NCBI GenBank assembly: GCA_012729315.1
Contig: JAAYDI010000030.1
Coordinates: 1-44,977, forward strand
Direction: 5' to 3'
Source of the DNA: Planctomycetaceae bacterium
GTDB lineage: Bacteria; Planctomycetota; Planctomycetia; Pirellulales; Pirellulaceae
DNA: 44,977 nucleotides
Part shown: one piece after another, positions 8,678 to 17,270 of the stretch
How positions within the stretch are numbered: the stretch's first letter is position 1
How the letters are laid out: each line of letters opens with the position of its first letter
Notes under the pieces: model-generated
What the model saw: only the letters and a program-made list of their open reading frames with translations
Database searches by the model: none
What the model was told of the DNA's origin: nothing
Program-made: the position numbers and the translations under genes

Positions 8678-11367
8678 CACGACACCTCCTCTGCCGGCTC
8701 ACTCGCCTCGTCTACGGTTGGCGACGGTGCGGCACTGGCAGCCCAATCGGCTGCTCGGAGCAGTGATTCCACGTACGCCAAACCCCAGCGTCCAAACTTA
8801 TGCTGCAACCGCGCGAATCGGCGCGGAACTTCGATCGCGACGGCGTCCGCTGTGCCCTGTGAGTATTCCGGATCGAATACTTCGTCGGACGAAAAGTGCG
8901 GGCGGCCTCGGCCATGGTGAGCGGCGATCAAATGCAACACGAGGTCTTTGCCGTCATCATCTAACTCGTCGAACTCAGCGCAACCGGCATGGCCTGAATG
9001 GATGATATCGAGCAATGATCCAAACTCATGTCGGTAGCTGGTAATCTCGAGCAGCGTCCAGTCCCGTCCCGACTTCGCATGCCAGTCCGTCGGATCAGGG
9101 TTACCGATGCTACGCTGCCAAACAATCCGCTGTTTACCAAGGTCATGCAGCTTCGCTGCAACAACCAACGGCTTTTGCAGGGTATCAGGCAATTCAAGTG
9201 CCTTCACGATTCGCTTGACGTTGTATGTCACGTTCTTGACGTGCGGCGGAAGTCGAATTGAGACGGTCGCAGATCTGGAAAGGTCGTCGTCCGCAGACCA
9301 TGGAAGCGTATACCAGCACCAGATTCGTGAACCTCGTGCCGCGGATTCATCATTTTCCGATTCGTCGCGTTCTGGATCGGTCTCAATCCTCCGGACCGTT
9401 CGCATGTCTTCGGGAACCGGGGCCTGCTCTCCCGCCCGTTGCCACATTCGCACTCGGCGACGCACGGTCCTCTTTTCGTCCTCGTACCACTCGTCGGACA
9501 CATCATTCGCCGTTTCCGATGCGCCATTCAGCATGCCATTCTTCAGGCCGCCGACACTCGGTGGAAGAATCACTGTTCGATAGTCGATTTGATCCTTGCG
9601 ATCGTTGTCGGCGAGTCTATCGAGCGGCAGAACCTCGACGTGTCCCTGATCATCAAGCAACCAGGCAGATCCCATTGGGTTCCGCCTGGCCATGGTCTGG
9701 AAATGCTTGAAGGCTCGATGGCTGGGTTCACGGATAAGCTCATGCTGCTTGAGTGGATAATCTGCAAGCAGATCCTCGGGCTTGTAAAGAGCCAGCAGGT
9801 CTCCGGTGATGTAGTCAACTTCCTCGCGCCACGCAATGTAGGTGTCCGGCGGTTGCCAATCAGCGTTTGGGATGCCGTGCAGGTAAGGCTCGACTGGCGG
9901 GCGCCCCGGCAGTCTGTCGCGCACTGACGTTAGCGACCAGCAGTCGAACAGCACGTCCGTGACGGGAAGTATTTCAGGGATCGGCGCAAACCCCTCTCGT
10001 CTCATCTCGGCATCCAGCTTCGTCAAAGCCAACGGACTGGCATCTCCCTCCAGGCGTTGGAGGAGCGACAGCGTCGTCTGTCGTCGCTGATCGTAATCTG
10101 TGTCGGCGAATTTGGTGGGATGGACAACACAGATTTCCGTGCTTTCGCAATCCCCGAATCGATTCACCCGCCCAAACCGTTGCGCCATGCTCTCGAATGT
10201 TGTCAGGTCACAGATGAGGTGATCGGCCGAGATATTGACTCCCACCTCGCCAGCGGAGGTGCAAACCAGATAGGCCGTTCCACCCACCGGTTGCACATCG
10301 TCCGGCCTATCAGACGGAGGGAGGAATCGGCAGAAGACCCTGTGGGAACGCAACTTATCTCGCTCCAGTCCGCGAAGCGTACCGGTCAATGGGAGAGTGT
10401 TCTCTTCCTTCAGCCTGGTCACAATTCTCTCCACATTGTCGACGGTGCGAGCGAAGACCAAGACTGCCTGCCCAGATGTCCTGAAGCGATCGCTGAGTGC
10501 CAATTCCGAGAGCTTGTCGGCCAGCTCATTCTTTTCGTCAGCAACAGGAATCAGGTCTATCTTCTTCCGCGCGTTCATCCTCTTCCAGACGACATGAACC
10601 GGTTCGGTCGGAGGGTCAGGAATCTCCACGGGTATCCTCCGCTCGACGTCAGTCAGTTCGAATGGCGCTGCCTGACCGTCACCAGTTGCACGCGTTGTCG
10701 CGCTAAGTGCCATCACACGGAGTTTCGGCCACGGCGCGCCGTCACCGTGCTCACGATCCCGCTGCTCGGTTTCGATTGCTTCGACCAATTCTTGAAATGC
10801 CGGCTCCAAATGGGCTTCATCATGCACTAGCAGTGCATCCTGGCCAAGAAAAGCCGCGTGTAACGGGCGACTTCGAAAGCCGATTCCATAACCGCTGAAC
10901 AGGAGTCGACTGCCAATCATGTCCACCGTCCCGACGATGACAGCAGGCCGGGCCGGGTCGAATGACCATTCCCGGTTATCGGCAAACTGACCGCGCAGCG
11001 TACTGATCGCAAGTGGCGAAACATCATCGGACTGGTCAAACGCACATAAACACCGCAGTGGCTCAACCAAACCAGCGTGCCTCAGATTATCTCGCAACTT
11101 CTCCACTTCGTGTGTCGTTTGGTCGACGACCGTGCGCCGATTAACGACGTAGACTAATCGTCGCGGGATCACGCTGGCCTTCGCAACCAGAGCAAGTAGC
11201 CAGACAGCAATTATGGAGGTTTTCCCCAATCCCGTCGGAAGATTGCACAATCGCGGCAGTTGTCCATCAAGAAACCGACGGTACAACTCAATCTGCCACG
11301 GAAAGGGGCGGTATGTCGTGAGTTTCTCGAATGCCTGGACGAAACAGTTTGTGTCGGTGTCGGTCAC
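8677..11367 (-). CDS. cas3: Cas3 helicase-nuclease, C-terminal HD domain
   Basis: An 896-residue effector that unwinds and degrades DNA bound by Cascade. The helicase comes first, with Walker A PTGLGKTS (about 44-51), the DEAH box in VHDEAHLEP, and motif VI in QRFGRVNRFG. The HD nuclease is C-terminal, with H741-D742 in KLHDLGKQ and a further HH in LIAAHHGRGRPHF. The order helicase-then-HD is the opposite of most type I Cas3 proteins and is typical of the GSU0051 group. The start is a GTG at 11367 with GAGGA upstream. It is the first cas gene of the operon, and its 5' end overlaps a short ORF resembling a sigma-factor fragment. Confidence 0.95.
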   Translation of the reverse strand: MTDTDTNCFVQAFEKLTTYRPFPWQIELYRRFLDGQLPRLCNLPTGLGKTSIIAVWLLALVAKASVIPRRLVYVVNRRTVVDQTTHEVEKLRDNLRHAGLVEPLRCLCAFDQSDDVSPLAISTLRGQFADNREWSFDPARPAVIVGTVDMIGSRLLFSGYGIGFRSRPLHAAFLGQDALLVHDEAHLEPAFQELVEAIETEQRDREHGDGAPWPKLRVMALSATTRATGDGQAAPFELTDVERRIPVEIPDPPTEPVHVVWKRMNARKKIDLIPVADEKNELADKLSELALSDRFRTSGQAVLVFARTVDNVERIVTRLKEENTLPLTGTLRGLERDKLRSHRVFCRFLPPSDRPDDVQPVGGTAYLVCTSAGEVGVNISADHLICDLTTFESMAQRFGRVNRFGDCESTEICVVHPTKFADTDYDQRRQTTLSLLQRLEGDASPLALTKLDAEMRREGFAPIPEILPVTDVLFDCWSLTSVRDRLPGRPPVEPYLHGIPNADWQPPDTYIAWREEVDYITGDLLALYKPEDLLADYPLKQHELIREPSHRAFKHFQTMARRNPMGSAWLLDDQGHVEVLPLDRLADNDRKDQIDYRTVILPPSVGGLKNGMLNGASETANDVSDEWYEDEKRTVRRRVRMWQRAGEQAPVPEDMRTVRRIETDPERDESENDESAARGSRIWCWYTLPWSADDDLSRSATVSIRLPPHVKNVTYNVKRIVKALELPDTLQKPLVVAAKLHDLGKQRIVWQRSIGNPDPTDWHAKSGRDWTLLEITSYRHEFGSLLDIIHSGHAGCAEFDELDDDGKDLVLHLIAAHHGRGRPHFSSDEVFDPEYSQGTADAVAIEVPRRFARLQHKFGRWGLAYVESLLRAADWAASAAPSPTVDEASEPAEEVS

Positions 11368-11650
11368 AACTCGTCCTCGAATCTACTGAAAGGGAATGGA
11401 AGGTTGGATTAGCAAGGCCGTGCTTCAAGCATATTCCGCCAGTTGTGGTTTCTCTCTGAGTTTCGCGCCACGATTCGAAGCCAACTTGCCTCGGGATAGG
11501 CCCGACTGTGCGAGACTGGTTGACCGCGGCGGCAATGAATACATCCTGAAAAACGTCCTCCGGCTCATAGGTGGATGGCACCAAACAGCGGATCAACCGA
11601 CGATAGCGGTCGAGTACTGCCAAACACACTAATGCTTTGGCGTCGTCCAT
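11288..11650 (-). pseudogene. Fragment resembling ECF sigma factor region 2
   Basis: A 120-codon frame whose first 40 residues (LDRYRRLIRCL...YEPEDVFQDVFIAA) look like region 2 of an extracytoplasmic-function sigma factor, including the EDVFQDVF core-binding helix. After about residue 45 the similarity stops and no region 4 follows. The last 80 bp overlap the start of cas3. The ATG at 11650 has GGAG about 8 nt upstream, so the 5' end may once have been a real gene start. It is either a decayed gene or a chance match. It lies where the cas promoter would be expected. Confidence 0.35.
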
Positions 11651-11801
11651 TGCTGTTGCTCCATTTTCACGGGCTCTGGGGGCTCACCCCATAAGTCGCG
11701 CGGAAACGGTAAATCGGTTCATTATTTTGTGATTGGCCCGGAGGGCATTGTATCTCACGTCGCTTAATCATACAATTCTCGAAATCGTTCTTCCAGTCCA
11801 C

Positions 11802-11909
11802 ATTGTCCTGGAACACAAGACTGGTCCCATTGAAGCTGATTTGCTCGTAGGGCAGAGCCCTCGGAAACAGGCACCTTCCGCAGTCGACAGGCTGCGGCCC
11901 CATTACGCC
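11802..11909 (+). CRISPR. Decayed CRISPR repeat-spacer-repeat, inverted
   Basis: Two degenerate copies of the array repeat lie at 11802-11836 and 11875-11909, in the opposite orientation to the main array. They flank a 38-nt gap, a normal spacer length. The right copy matches the repeat at 25 of 35 positions, including TTCCGCAG and GCTGCGGCCCCATT. The left copy matches at 19 of 35, including an exact CCCATTGAAGC. The 73-bp start-to-start distance equals the main array unit. This looks like the remnant of a second array on the far side of the cas operon. Confidence 0.75.
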
Positions 11910-11948
11910 CTGTGTGGAACGTCTTCTTTGTTTCTTTGGGAGAACTTC

Positions 11949-13748
11949 ATGAGTCTACAGACGCGAACCCTTCGGTGGCTGGGCGAGTCCCGTATGTGGG
12001 GCAGATGGCTGACATTTTCGAAGGCGTTTGGGCTCCTGCTGATGTTCGTGTGTGCGATGCCCGTTTTCCCGGCGGGCGCACAGAGTGAAACGAACGCGGA
12101 AAGTCCATACGGCGTGTACGCGGACATCATGAAGGGACAGGAAAACGCGTTCGTCCCGAAGAATCTGGAACTCATGCGGCAGGCGGACCTGGCCTGGGTG
12201 CGCTGCGATTTCTACTGGGACACGGTGGAGAACCCGCGCGGAACGTGGCAGTTTGACCACATCGAAAAAGTTCTGGACCAGACTGAGGCGCGGGGCTTGA
12301 ATCTGCTCGTGATCCTCGGTTACACGGTGCCCTGGGCGCGCCCAGTTTGCGACCATGTGGAACCCTGGCTCGACTATGTGCGCCGAACCGTGTCGCACTT
12401 CAAGGGTCGCGTCAAGCATTGGGAAATCTGGAACGAACAGAACCTGAAGAGTTTCTGGGTGGCAGATCCGGATCCGAAAGCATACGCGCGGTTCCTCAAG
12501 AGCACGTACGAAACTATCAAGGAGATAGATCCGGAGTCAGTCGTCGTGTATGGCGGCCTGGCGGGGGTTCCGTTCGACTACTACGAACAGACGCTGCAGG
12601 CGGGCGCAGGGCCGTACTTCGACGTGGCGAACATCCATCCCTACCGCGGTGGGCTCAGCACAGTTCAGGCAACCCGCAAGTTTCTGGCTGACATTCAGCG
12701 GTTTCATGACCTGACAACGGAATACTGTGGCGAGGACAAACCGCTCTGGATCACTGAGATGGGCTGGTCTACTCCTCCTGCGCTGGGCCGGAATTCGGGC
12801 CTGCTCATCGACGCCGCGCTGGCTCGTTTGTTCCCGGAGGGCGTGCCGGGCAAAATCGCTGTCCTTTATGACCCGTTCTACCCGCCGTCCAACTGCCTGA
12901 GTACGGAGGTGTGGCGCAGGATCCTCACCACCCGTGCGGAACTCGAGGCCATGCGAATCGCCGACCTGAAGACCCTTGATCCGGCTACATTTCCCGTCCT
13001 GCTTCTCCCACCGACCGAGTCGTTTCCGACGGGTGCCCAGGACGAAATCCGCGCCTACGTCCGAGATGGCGGCACGCTCGCAGCACTGGGCGGAATCCCA
13101 TTCTACTCGCAGCAACTCCTCAAAGAAGGAGACTCGCTTGAACCGCTGCTCGTCTACGCGGAGGATGCAACGAAGGTGATCGCCGGCATCTATCGTTTCC
13201 GCAGCGACTGGAAAGGAAACATCATCCTCAATACCACTCAGGATTCGATCGGCTCTTCCAACCGCACGCTGGAGCCGAATCAGGGCATCTACCTCAGCCA
13301 GGCGATCCTTTTGGCGGTGTCGTTCGGCGTCGAGCGATTCTTCCCCTACGAATTCCAGGCCGTCGAGCGCGATGACGTGGACCCGGAGCATCATTTCGGG
13401 ATCGTTCACGCCGATCTCACGCCGAAGCCCGGCTACCTGGCCTACCGGGCCTTGACAAAAGCGCGTCCTGCGGGATCGGTGAATCAGCCGGGCGAACTGT
13501 TTGCGGCCGACGGGAAACTCTGCACGATTTCGTGGAAGCGTCCTGACGGTCAGACCGCGTACGCCATCTGGTCCCCCGGTGACTCCGTGACGAAGCATGT
13601 CGGGATTTCCGGCGCGCTTACCGAGGCGTTTGACTGCCACGGTTCGCAAGTGCCAGTCTTCGATCGCATGACGTTCAGCCCGAAGATTACGTATTTCATT
13701 CTCAGAAGCGACGAACCAGGCGAGGAGCCAGGATTACGGCTGGAATAG
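11949..13748 (+). CDS. Secreted clan GH-A glycoside hydrolase (GH39-like)
   Basis: A 599-residue exported protein. A signal peptide with a hydrophobic core FGLLLMFVCAMPVFPAGAQ ends near residue 45. A TIM-barrel glycosidase domain follows (about 50-300), with the acid/base Glu at E163 in WEIWNEQN and the nucleophile at E270 in WITEMGWST, as in retaining clan GH-A enzymes. Residues about 300-420 contain a segment resembling a glutamine-amidotransferase-like or trimerisation subdomain (FPVLLLPPTESFPTGAQDEIRAYVRDGGTL), followed by a return to barrel-like sequence (HADLTPKPGYLAYRALTKA). The insertion between nucleophile and barrel end is unusual. The substrate is not evident. The start was chosen at the ATG with GGGAG upstream. 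It is monocistronic and convergent with the next gene. Confidence 0.85.
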   Translation: MSLQTRTLRWLGESRMWGRWLTFSKAFGLLLMFVCAMPVFPAGAQSETNAESPYGVYADIMKGQENAFVPKNLELMRQADLAWVRCDFYWDTVENPRGTWQFDHIEKVLDQTEARGLNLLVILGYTVPWARPVCDHVEPWLDYVRRTVSHFKGRVKHWEIWNEQNLKSFWVADPDPKAYARFLKSTYETIKEIDPESVVVYGGLAGVPFDYYEQTLQAGAGPYFDVANIHPYRGGLSTVQATRKFLADIQRFHDLTTEYCGEDKPLWITEMGWSTPPALGRNSGLLIDAALARLFPEGVPGKIAVLYDPFYPPSNCLSTEVWRRILTTRAELEAMRIADLKTLDPATFPVLLLPPTESFPTGAQDEIRAYVRDGGTLAALGGIPFYSQQLLKEGDSLEPLLVYAEDATKVIAGIYRFRSDWKGNIILNTTQDSIGSSNRTLEPNQGIYLSQAILLAVSFGVERFFPYEFQAVERDDVDPEHHFGIVHADLTPKPGYLAYRALTKARPAGSVNQPGELFAADGKLCTISWKRPDGQTAYAIWSPGDSVTKHVGISGALTEAFDCHGSQVPVFDRMTFSPKITYFILRSDEPGEEPGLRLE

Positions 13749-14244
13749 GTGCATGGTGTGACGGCGCTCGCCGGAAAGTCGTGCGATCGGGCAAGTGTTC
13801 CCGCGGCGAGCTGGTCGCACCCTACGGGCTCGCTGCTGCGCGTACGCGGGAATCGTGGCAGCCCGCGTAGCGGGCGACCGAAAACAGCTCAGGGCAAGTT
13901 GGGGGGCGCAGCCACCCAACGCAACCCTGGGTCAATCAGGCCGAGGCGCGCCGGCCGAGCGAAAAGGCCACAAGCGCACCGGAGGTCGATCGAGGCCGCG
14001 GCCGGTATCACACCGACGATGGCGCGCGAGGCACACCCCTACTGCTTGCGGTCTCGGCAGCATACCGGGCTGCTCGACCGCCGATTCGGCGCCGTGTCTG
14101 GGGCGCGACCGACATGTTCTCGTGCCCGGGTCTCCGGGGTGGCGCCGCGAAACGCGGCTTACCCCGGGCTACGATGAAATCACCGCGTTGCGGCTCACGA
14201 GGGATCGGATGGGGAGTGACGTTCTGATGAGCGTGGTTGGATGG
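13749..14244. repeat. Intergenic region with GC-rich hairpins (REP-like)
   Basis: This 496-bp gap between convergent genes has no believable ORF. It holds several palindromes. GCCCGC-GTA-GCGGGC is at 13861-13875. GTTGGG and CCCAAC pair at 13898-13903 and 13915-13920. A nested element at 14134-14167 has outer arms CCGGGGT/ACCCCGG and an inner hairpin GCCGCG-AAA-CGCGGC. Such elements between convergent genes resemble bacterial REP repeats and may act as terminators or mRNA 3' stabilisers. Confidence 0.6.
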
Positions 14245-15519
14245 TCATGGCAACTCCCTGGGCAGTTGGCCTTCTGACTCCAAGAATTCCAGGGCGGCAT
14301 CTCCAATCCGCGCCCGCGCCTGGTACTGTTGTGTCTTCCGCTCGCCGTCGACCATTCGCGGGTGATTGCGGTTGGTCAACACGATGACGTACACCTGCTT
14401 CTCTGGATCAATCCAGATGGACTGTCCCGTGTAGCCACTGTGGCCGTAGGCTTTTTCCGACAGTCGCCGGGGGCGGTGCAGGGATTGCAGATCCATTTCC
14501 CACCCGAAGCCGTGGGGCGTCAGCGACGGGCCGAGCTGGTTGCGGGTCATGTGGCGGTGCGACTCCGGCGACAGGATGTGGACGTCGTCGAGCCGTCCCG
14601 CGCCCAGCATCATTTCGCAGAAACGGGCCAGGTCGCCGGCGGTGCTGAACAGGCCCGCGTTGCCCACCGGTCTTCCCGCGCAACGTGCCTGCTCGTCCTC
14701 GATCTGACCGATCTCCGCAGCCCCGCTCGGCACCACTCGCGGCGCAGGACGGAGCGGGCCAAAGGCCGTGTCGCGCATCCCCAGCGGTCCGAAGATCCGC
14801 GTTTGGCAGAACGCATCCAGACCTTGCCCGCTCGCCTTTTCCACCATCCGGCCCAGCAGAATCATGTTCAGGCAGGAGTATTCGTAACGCGTTCCCGGCT
14901 CCCATTGGGGTGAGGCGTGGAGCATCTGTTCCAGCATCGCCTCCCCGCGTGCCCGCCCATGATACTTGGCATTGTCGAAGCCGGACGTGTGCGTCGCCAG
15001 TTGATCGACGGTGATCGGATCGATGCCGCTGCCGGAAAGATCCGGCAGTCCCTGGCGAATCGGCATGCCAAAGCGGAGCGTCCCATCGTCCACACAAACG
15101 CCGAACGCGGTGGCGGTGGCCACGACTTTGGTCACGCTGGCCAAATCGAAGATGCAGTCTTTCTGCATCGGCACTTTCTCGGGAACGATCCGGGCATGGC
15201 CGAACGCTTCGTGATAGAGCACGCGTCCCGGTCGTCCGACCAGGAGCACGACGCCGGGAAACAGGCCGGCCGCGATTTCTCGTTCGACGGCCCGCGGAAT
15301 TCCCTCCGTTGTCGGGCCGTGACCTGCCGGGACTTGAGGACCGGTCGCCTGAACCGCCGGATCAGCGCCGTCGCTCAGCGTCCACAGCAGCGAGAACTGC
15401 TGCGGGCCGGGACGGCTGACGGCGATGGTCGGCAGTTCGCGGCGGAGCCCGCCCTGCGGATCGCCCACCGGCACGGTCAGCAGGGCGAGCGTTAACGCAA
15501 AGACCTTTCGTTGCTGCAT
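14245..15519 (-). CDS. Secreted serine hydrolase, class C beta-lactamase fold
   Basis: A 424-residue exported protein of the beta-lactamase/D-alanyl-D-alanine carboxypeptidase/esterase superfamily. A signal peptide (MQQRKVFALTLALLTVPVG) is followed by a proline-rich stretch and then the hydrolase domain. The catalytic S128-x-x-K131 is in DLASVTKV, the Tyr motif is in YEYSCLNMILLG, and the YGHSGYTG segment lies near the C-terminus (HxG-like third motif). In a glycan locus the likely role is deacylation of sugar esters, which is inference; a peptidase role is possible. The ATG at 15519 has GGAG 8 nt upstream. An in-frame extension to 15678 was rejected because it runs into an oxidoreductase pseudogene. 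Confidence 0.85.
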   Translation of the reverse strand: MQQRKVFALTLALLTVPVGDPQGGLRRELPTIAVSRPGPQQFSLLWTLSDGADPAVQATGPQVPAGHGPTTEGIPRAVEREIAAGLFPGVVLLVGRPGRVLYHEAFGHARIVPEKVPMQKDCIFDLASVTKVVATATAFGVCVDDGTLRFGMPIRQGLPDLSGSGIDPITVDQLATHTSGFDNAKYHGRARGEAMLEQMLHASPQWEPGTRYEYSCLNMILLGRMVEKASGQGLDAFCQTRIFGPLGMRDTAFGPLRPAPRVVPSGAAEIGQIEDEQARCAGRPVGNAGLFSTAGDLARFCEMMLGAGRLDDVHILSPESHRHMTRNQLGPSLTPHGFGWEMDLQSLHRPRRLSEKAYGHSGYTGQSIWIDPEKQVYVIVLTNRNHPRMVDGERKTQQYQARARIGDAALEFLESEGQLPRELP

Positions 15520-15615
15520 AGCTTGTCTCCAGTCCTGGCGACGAGGTGTTGACTGCCTGGATGCGGATCGCGCACCACACGGTGTCGATATTTCGCAATC
15601 GGGTTTCAAGGCGAT

Positions 15616-15905
15616 CACCGAGCTTCCGCCGTCGCCCACGGCTCGATCCGCCTCCAGACGCTTCTTCGCGTTCTCCACCCGATGTTGAGCGGGATCGCAG
15701 GCTCAGATCATTCGCACGTCCAGTGTACGCAATTGCCCGCCGATGGCGATTCCCCTGTCGGAACAACCTATCGAGCCGACTGTGATTCGCTCCATCGCAC
15801 CGCGCGTCTGCATCGCCGGGGCAACAAAGGCCCCCAGGGTGGCGACGGCAATCCCGCGGCTCAATTGCCTCCAGAAGAGCCCGCTCGCGACACGGCACGA
15901 ATCGT
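15616..15905 (-). pseudogene. Remnant of a Gfo/Idh/MocA oxidoreductase N-terminus
   Basis: One minus-strand frame carries a recognisable start of a Tat-exported Gfo/Idh/MocA dehydrogenase. A signal-like run (FWRQLSRGIAVATLGAFVAP) leads into a Rossmann first strand (RITVGSIGCSDRGIAIGG), then RTLDVRM, an in-frame TGA at 15703-15705, and ACDPAQHRVENAKKRLEADR. The last part is the typical segment after the second strand. Homology stops near 15616, and the rest of the roughly 400-residue gene is missing. The canonical GxGxxG appears as GSIGCSDRG. It lies directly upstream of, and in frame with, the serine hydrolase. Confidence 0.75.
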
Positions 15906-16106
15906 CCGAGTCCTGTGCTCCAACCAGCCCGGGTACGTGCCTTTACTCCAGTTGCAGACGTTCAGGTTCTGTACGTGCGGCTCGATGATGGTATCGTCGT
16001 GGATCCGTTGGACCATCTCCTCATATGTCGTCCAGACATGGTATGCTGGGGGGAACAGTCGCGGCGCGAAAGCCACGGTTGCAGGTGGGAACCGTCTGGG
16101 GAGGAA
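15906..16106. other. Intergenic region upstream of DUF4434-like gene
   Basis: This stretch lies between the oxidoreductase remnant and the plus-strand gene starting at 16107. A minus-strand frame at 15861-16076 encodes TIIEPHVQNLNVCNWSKG, which reads like real protein sequence but which I cannot assign. It may be the end of another deleted gene. No promoter was identified. Confidence 0.3.
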
Positions 16107-17234
16107 ATGAACGTGTGGAAATCCTTCGTGTTGACGTCAGGGATCCTGGGAGTCTTGATGGGGATGACGGGTCCGCCGGCGTGTGCGGCAGAGGACGAAG
16201 CGGCACGGGGGGACGAGATGCGGCCGCAGGTCCAGCCGCTGATCCGCGGGGCGCTGTGGTGGATTCAGCCACAGGTCGTGGATTGGAGCGACGAGCAACT
16301 GGAGAAAGCCATCCAGGCGCAACGCGACGTCGGGTTTGACCTGCTGTGGCTGCTCAACGCGGCAGGCGTTCTGGCGCAAGACGGCGGAGCTGATCTGCTG
16401 GAGCGCATCTACAGCCTGGCCGACCAGAAGAACATGAAGGTGATCATCGACTTGCCCCAGGGTGGCTGGTACCGCAAGGCGTCAGCCGAGGATTTGATCG
16501 CTCTGGTAACCGAGGCCGTCCGTGATCTTCATGGGCGGTACGGCCATCATTCGTCGTTCCATGCGTGGTATCTGAACTACGAGATCAACCCGATTCGTCC
16601 GGGCGACACCGAAGAAACGGCGTTCTGGCGTCACGTGTGGAAGTCGATAGCGGCCGAGTGCCATCGCGTCGCGCCCGGTTCGCTAGTGACCATCTCACCG
16701 TTCTTCCTGCTCGACGATACCAGCCGCCGCGGTTTCATCTATCTCACGCCGCAGCAATATGCCGACTGGTGGGGCGCAACGCTCAAAGAGACCGGCATCG
16801 ACGTGATCATGTTGCAGGACAGCGGTGAGCACCTCGCGTTCTTCACGCTCGAACAGCGCGAGCCGTACTGGGCTGCGACAGCCCGGGCCGCGCGGGAGGC
16901 AGGGGCACAGTTCTGGCTGAACGTCGAAACGGGGGAAGCCGACGTGCGGAGCTGGGACGAGTTCCTGCCGCTCGAGGCGCAGCGGAAGGTACCCTGGCGG
17001 TTCACTCCCATCGAATGGCTCGAGCAGAAACTGCTGCTGGCCGCGAAGTACTCCGACAACATCATCAACTGGGGCTATTTCCCGTTCATGGATCCGTATC
17101 GCAACGAGGGGGGCCAGGGGGCCAGTGGCGGCGAGTTCGGTGAGGAAGCCGAGGCATCGCGAGCCGCTTACAAGCAGTACCAAGCCTATTACCAACGTGT
17201 CATGAGCAGTCCTGTTTCTCAATCGCCGTTGTGA
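16107..17234 (+). CDS. Secreted DUF4434-like TIM-barrel protein
   Basis: A 375-residue exported protein. A signal peptide (VLTSGILGVLMGMTGPPACA) precedes a TIM-barrel-like domain with alternating strands: FDLLWLLNAAG, MKVIIDLP, AWYLNYEI, SLVTISPFF, IDVIMLQDSGE and FWLNVETGE. The YEI, ISPFF and QDSG segments match the DUF4434 glycosidase-like family as I remember it. Acidic residues at strand ends (E in YEI, D in QDSGE, E in NVETG) are candidate catalytic groups. The substrate is unknown. The ATG was chosen for the signal peptide that follows and a nearby GGAGG, although the spacing is short. It is convergent with the transporter gene 36 bp away. Confidence 0.7.
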   Translation: MNVWKSFVLTSGILGVLMGMTGPPACAAEDEAARGDEMRPQVQPLIRGALWWIQPQVVDWSDEQLEKAIQAQRDVGFDLLWLLNAAGVLAQDGGADLLERIYSLADQKNMKVIIDLPQGGWYRKASAEDLIALVTEAVRDLHGRYGHHSSFHAWYLNYEINPIRPGDTEETAFWRHVWKSIAAECHRVAPGSLVTISPFFLLDDTSRRGFIYLTPQQYADWWGATLKETGIDVIMLQDSGEHLAFFTLEQREPYWAATARAAREAGAQFWLNVETGEADVRSWDEFLPLEAQRKVPWRFTPIEWLEQKLLLAAKYSDNIINWGYFPFMDPYRNEGGQGASGGEFGEEAEASRAAYKQYQAYYQRVMSSPVSQSPL

Positions 17235-17270
17235 TATTCCTACTGCACGCGCGGGGGAAAAAGACCTCCG

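Noticed and set aside
11729-11763. A third decayed CRISPR repeat one period left of the relic
   Set aside because: Only 11 of 35 positions match, close to chance.
12537-13649. Minus-strand ORF of 370 codons opposite the GH39-like gene
   Set aside because: It is antisense to a clear glycosidase and has no recognisable features.
13795-14277. Plus-strand ORF of 160 codons in the intergenic region
   Set aside because: It translates palindromic REP-like DNA, with composition and no motif to support a protein.
14245-15678. Serine hydrolase extended to a GTG at 15678
   Set aside because: The extra 53 codons read as oxidoreductase remnant. The ATG at 15519 has an RBS and a signal peptide.
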